Shown: piece after piece, positions 5,744 to 7,171 of the stretch
How positions within the stretch are numbered: position 1 is the stretch's first letter
Layout of the letters: each line of letters begins with the position of its first letter
NCBI GenBank assembly: GCA_944391265.1
Contig: CALXSX010000116.1
Span: forward strand, 1 to 7,171
DNA: 7,171 nucleotides
Source of the DNA: an uncultured Clostridia bacterium
GTDB lineage: Bacteria > Bacillota > Clostridia > UBA1381
Reading direction: 5' to 3'
Position numbers and translations under genes: made by a program
Notes under the pieces: model-generated
What the model saw: the letters and a program-made list of their open reading frames with translations, nothing else
Database searches by the model: none
What the model was told of the DNA's origin: nothing

Positions 5744-6478
5744 TTATTCCTGCTTGTATTTCCTGCCGTGGACCAAAACCGTTATGGCAAACTTGGGAAG
5801 AGCAAGCATTCTCTTTGCCCGCCATGGCTCTTTCATAAGCCTGTAAAACCACTCAAGCCCGTGATTGCAGTAAAATTCCGGCGCTCTTTCAACGGTGCCG
5901 GCGAATACGTCAAGGCTTCCGCCGACGCCCATAGCGGCTTTCACGTTCAGCTTCCTGGAATTATCATCTATCCATTTCTCCTGCTTGGGCGCACCAAGGC
6001 ACACGAAAAGCAGATCTGCTCCGCTTTCGTTTATCTGAGCTACTATACTGTCTGTTTCCTCAGGCTTGAAATAGCCGTTCCTTGTGCCGGCAATAGTTAC
6101 ACCGTAAGTGTCTTTTATTTTCTCAGCCGCTTTTTCGGCAACGCCGGGTTTGCCGCCGAACAAAAACAGCTTGTGCTCAGTGTCGGCAATCTTTTTGAGG
6201 AGCTTGCAGGCTATGTCATAGCCTGCGGCACGCTCCGGTACCGGGTTTTTGAGTATATCCGACGCTTTTACAACACCGATTCCGTCAGCTGTGAGCAGCT
6301 CGGCTCTGTTGAGCAGCTCAAGAAAATCGCTGTCCTGATAGCCCAGCATGATTATCTCACTGTTTGGCGTGTATATCTTCGCGCACTTGTCTCCTGAAAG
6401 AAATGTAAGTATTTTTTCGACTGCATCGTCAATACCTACCTTATCTACCTTGACACCTAAAATATTGACTTTATCCAA
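5744..6478 (-). CDS. tagA: WecG/TagA/CpsF-family glycosyltransferase (GT26)
   Basis: The family transfers N-acetylmannosamine or a related sugar from UDP-sugar to a lipid-linked GlcNAc acceptor at the inner face of the membrane; TagA makes the linkage unit of wall teichoic acid. The 244 residues cover the whole family. Motifs in order: TPNSEI with T37 and N39, ADGIG with D65 (the proposed catalytic base, at the same number as in the Thermoanaerobacter italicus enzyme), ERAAGYD, LFGG, GYF, LGAPKQEKWI, MGVGGSLDVFAG, RAPEF and the Arg-rich C-terminal segment GLEWFYRLMKEPWRAKRM, which is thought to complete the active site at the membrane. There is no transmembrane segment, as expected for a peripheral protein. 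The start is TTG at 6478, supported by AAGGAG with a 7-nt spacer. It lies between citrate synthase and thymidylate kinase, away from other envelope genes, so whether the product is teichoic acid or another glycan cannot be told. Confidence 0.9.
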   Translation of the reverse strand: MDKVNILGVKVDKVGIDDAVEKILTFLSGDKCAKIYTPNSEIIMLGYQDSDFLELLNRAELLTADGIGVVKASDILKNPVPERAAGYDIACKLLKKIADTEHKLFLFGGKPGVAEKAAEKIKDTYGVTIAGTRNGYFKPEETDSIVAQINESGADLLFVCLGAPKQEKWIDDNSRKLNVKAAMGVGGSLDVFAGTVERAPEFYCNHGLEWFYRLMKEPWRAKRMLALPKFAITVLVHGRKYKQE

Positions 6479-6485
6479 AACAAAA

Positions 6486-6491
6486 CTCCTT
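6486..6491 (-). promoter_or_regulatory. Ribosome binding site fixing the TTG start of tagA
   Basis: On the - strand AAGGAG (6491-6486) lies 7 nt before the TTG at 6478-6476, an optimal spacing, and just after the citrate synthase stop codon at 6495-6493. No ATG or GTG in the same frame is near, so the rare TTG start is well supported. Confidence 0.85.
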
Positions 6492-6492
6492 T

Positions 6493-7171
6493 TTATCTTT
6501 TATCAATCGGCTTGTACTGTCTTGGCTTTGAAATTGACTTGTAAGCCGGGCGGATAATTTTCCTGTTCGCGTGCACTTCTTCGAGCCTGTGGGCACACCA
6601 GCCGGGTATTCTTGCTATTGCAAAAAGCGGCGTGTACAGTTCGGGCGGAATGTGCAGCATTTTATAAACAAAGCCTGAATACAAATCGACGTTTGCGCAC
6701 ATTACCTTGTCGAGCTTTCTCACTTTGGCAAAAACGGGAGGTGTAAGCTCTTCAATAAGCTCATAGAGCTGAAATTCCTTCTTAAAGCTCTCGTCCTTGT
6801 CTGCAAGTTTTTTCGCTCTTTTCTTTATCAGAACGCAACGCGGGTCTGACAATGTATATATGGCGTGCCCCATACCGTACACGAGACCGGATTTGTCATA
6901 CGCTTCCTTTTTAATAATTTTTTCGATGTACGCCGCAACCTCGTCCTTATCGGCCCAGTCGCTGACGTTGGCTTTTATATCCTCCATCATACCCATAACC
7001 TTTGCGTTTGCTCCGCCGTGCTTAGGGCCTTTCAGCGAGCCTATGGCTGCGGAAATAGCTGAGTATGTATCTGTGTCGGTAGACGAAACAACGTGTACTG
7101 TGAAGGCTGAGTTGTTTCCGCCGCCGTGTTCAGCCTGAACAACGAGCAGTGTGTCAAGAAGCTCCGCTTCC
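6493..7171 (-). CDS. gltA: Citrate synthase (Si-type), C-terminal part (5' end outside window)
   Basis: This cytoplasmic enzyme condenses oxaloacetate with acetyl-CoA to citrate, the entry to the TCA cycle or to 2-oxoglutarate and glutamate synthesis. The frame is open from the right edge (first full codon 7170-7168) to TAA at 6495-6493, giving 225 residues, about half of a usual protein. All three catalytic residues of the family are present: His in AEHGGGN (7128-7126), His in GMGHAIY (6867-6865) and Asp in ANVDLYSG (6687-6685). LKGPKHGGAN and SDPR are further family motifs. The ATG at 6996 is internal because homologous sequence continues upstream of it to the window edge. The sequence EHGGGNNSAFT differs from the E. 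coli form and, from memory, resembles clostridial citrate synthases; a 2-methylcitrate synthase role cannot be excluded. It is the first gene in view of a three-gene unit, 14 nt before tagA. Confidence 0.93.
   Translation of the reverse strand, partial: EAELLDTLLVVQAEHGGGNNSAFTVHVVSSTDTDTYSAISAAIGSLKGPKHGGANAKVMGMMEDIKANVSDWADKDEVAAYIEKIIKKEAYDKSGLVYGMGHAIYTLSDPRCVLIKKRAKKLADKDESFKKEFQLYELIEELTPPVFAKVRKLDKVMCANVDLYSGFVYKMLHIPPELYTPLFAIARIPGWCAHRLEEVHANRKIIRPAYKSISKPRQYKPIDKR

Noticed and set aside
5741..6397. Open frame of 218 codons on the + strand opposite tagA
   Set aside because: It is antisense to a full-length, motif-complete glycosyltransferase and has no family motif of its own.
6450..6478. 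TTGACA on the + strand, promoter-like
   Set aside because: No -10 hexamer lies at 16-18 nt spacing, and it is the antisense of the tagA N-terminal codons. No gene on the + strand follows.
6493..6996. Citrate synthase starting at the ATG at 6996
   Set aside because: The same frame continues upstream to the window edge with clear citrate synthase sequence, including a catalytic histidine at 7128-7126, so this ATG is internal.

Overview
The window looks like a chromosomal segment from a Gram-positive anaerobe of the class Clostridia, possibly the Ruminococcaceae/Oscillospiraceae group. This rests on moderate G+C, frequent ATA and AGA codons, strong AGGAG-type ribosome binding sites, a TTG start, a bacterial-type proline tRNA synthetase with an editing insertion, and a GKET-type thymidylate kinase. 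The taxonomic call is an inference; no database was consulted. No mobile element, CRISPR array, tRNA or rRNA was seen.

Layout. (1) On the + strand, the 3' part of argB (acetylglutamate kinase) is followed after 21 nt by proS, which ends in a strong intrinsic terminator at 2096-2136. (2) Convergent to proS, on the - strand, is one large gene (2142-4691) for a P2-type (Ca2+/Mn2+ family) cation-transporting ATPase. (3) A 359-base stretch without a gene (4692-5050) holds the control region of this ATPase: a near-consensus sigma-A promoter, a yybP-ykoY (Mn2+) riboswitch aptamer, two successive intrinsic terminators and a third hairpin near the ribosome binding site. It also holds the terminator of the next operon. 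(4) A compact - strand operon follows, read from the right edge: citrate synthase (5' end outside the window), a TagA/WecG-family glycosyltransferase, and thymidylate kinase, with gaps of 14 and 18 nt.

The most interesting part is the ATPase leader. The aptamer carries the conserved GGGGAGTAG and TAGCAAGAC cores of the manganese riboswitch. The 3' strand of its closing helix P1 is also the 5' arm of the first terminator, so ligand binding should prevent termination and switch the pump on. The 3' arm of that first terminator can in turn pair with the 3' arm of the second terminator, suggesting a two-step relay. The ATPase has a transmembrane helix 6 like the Golgi Mn2+/Ca2+ pumps (SPCA) and lacks the second Ca2+ site residue of SERCA. 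Together these point to a manganese-induced Mn2+ (and possibly Ca2+) exporter. The other genes are housekeeping: arginine biosynthesis, translation, central carbon metabolism, envelope glycan synthesis and dTTP supply.
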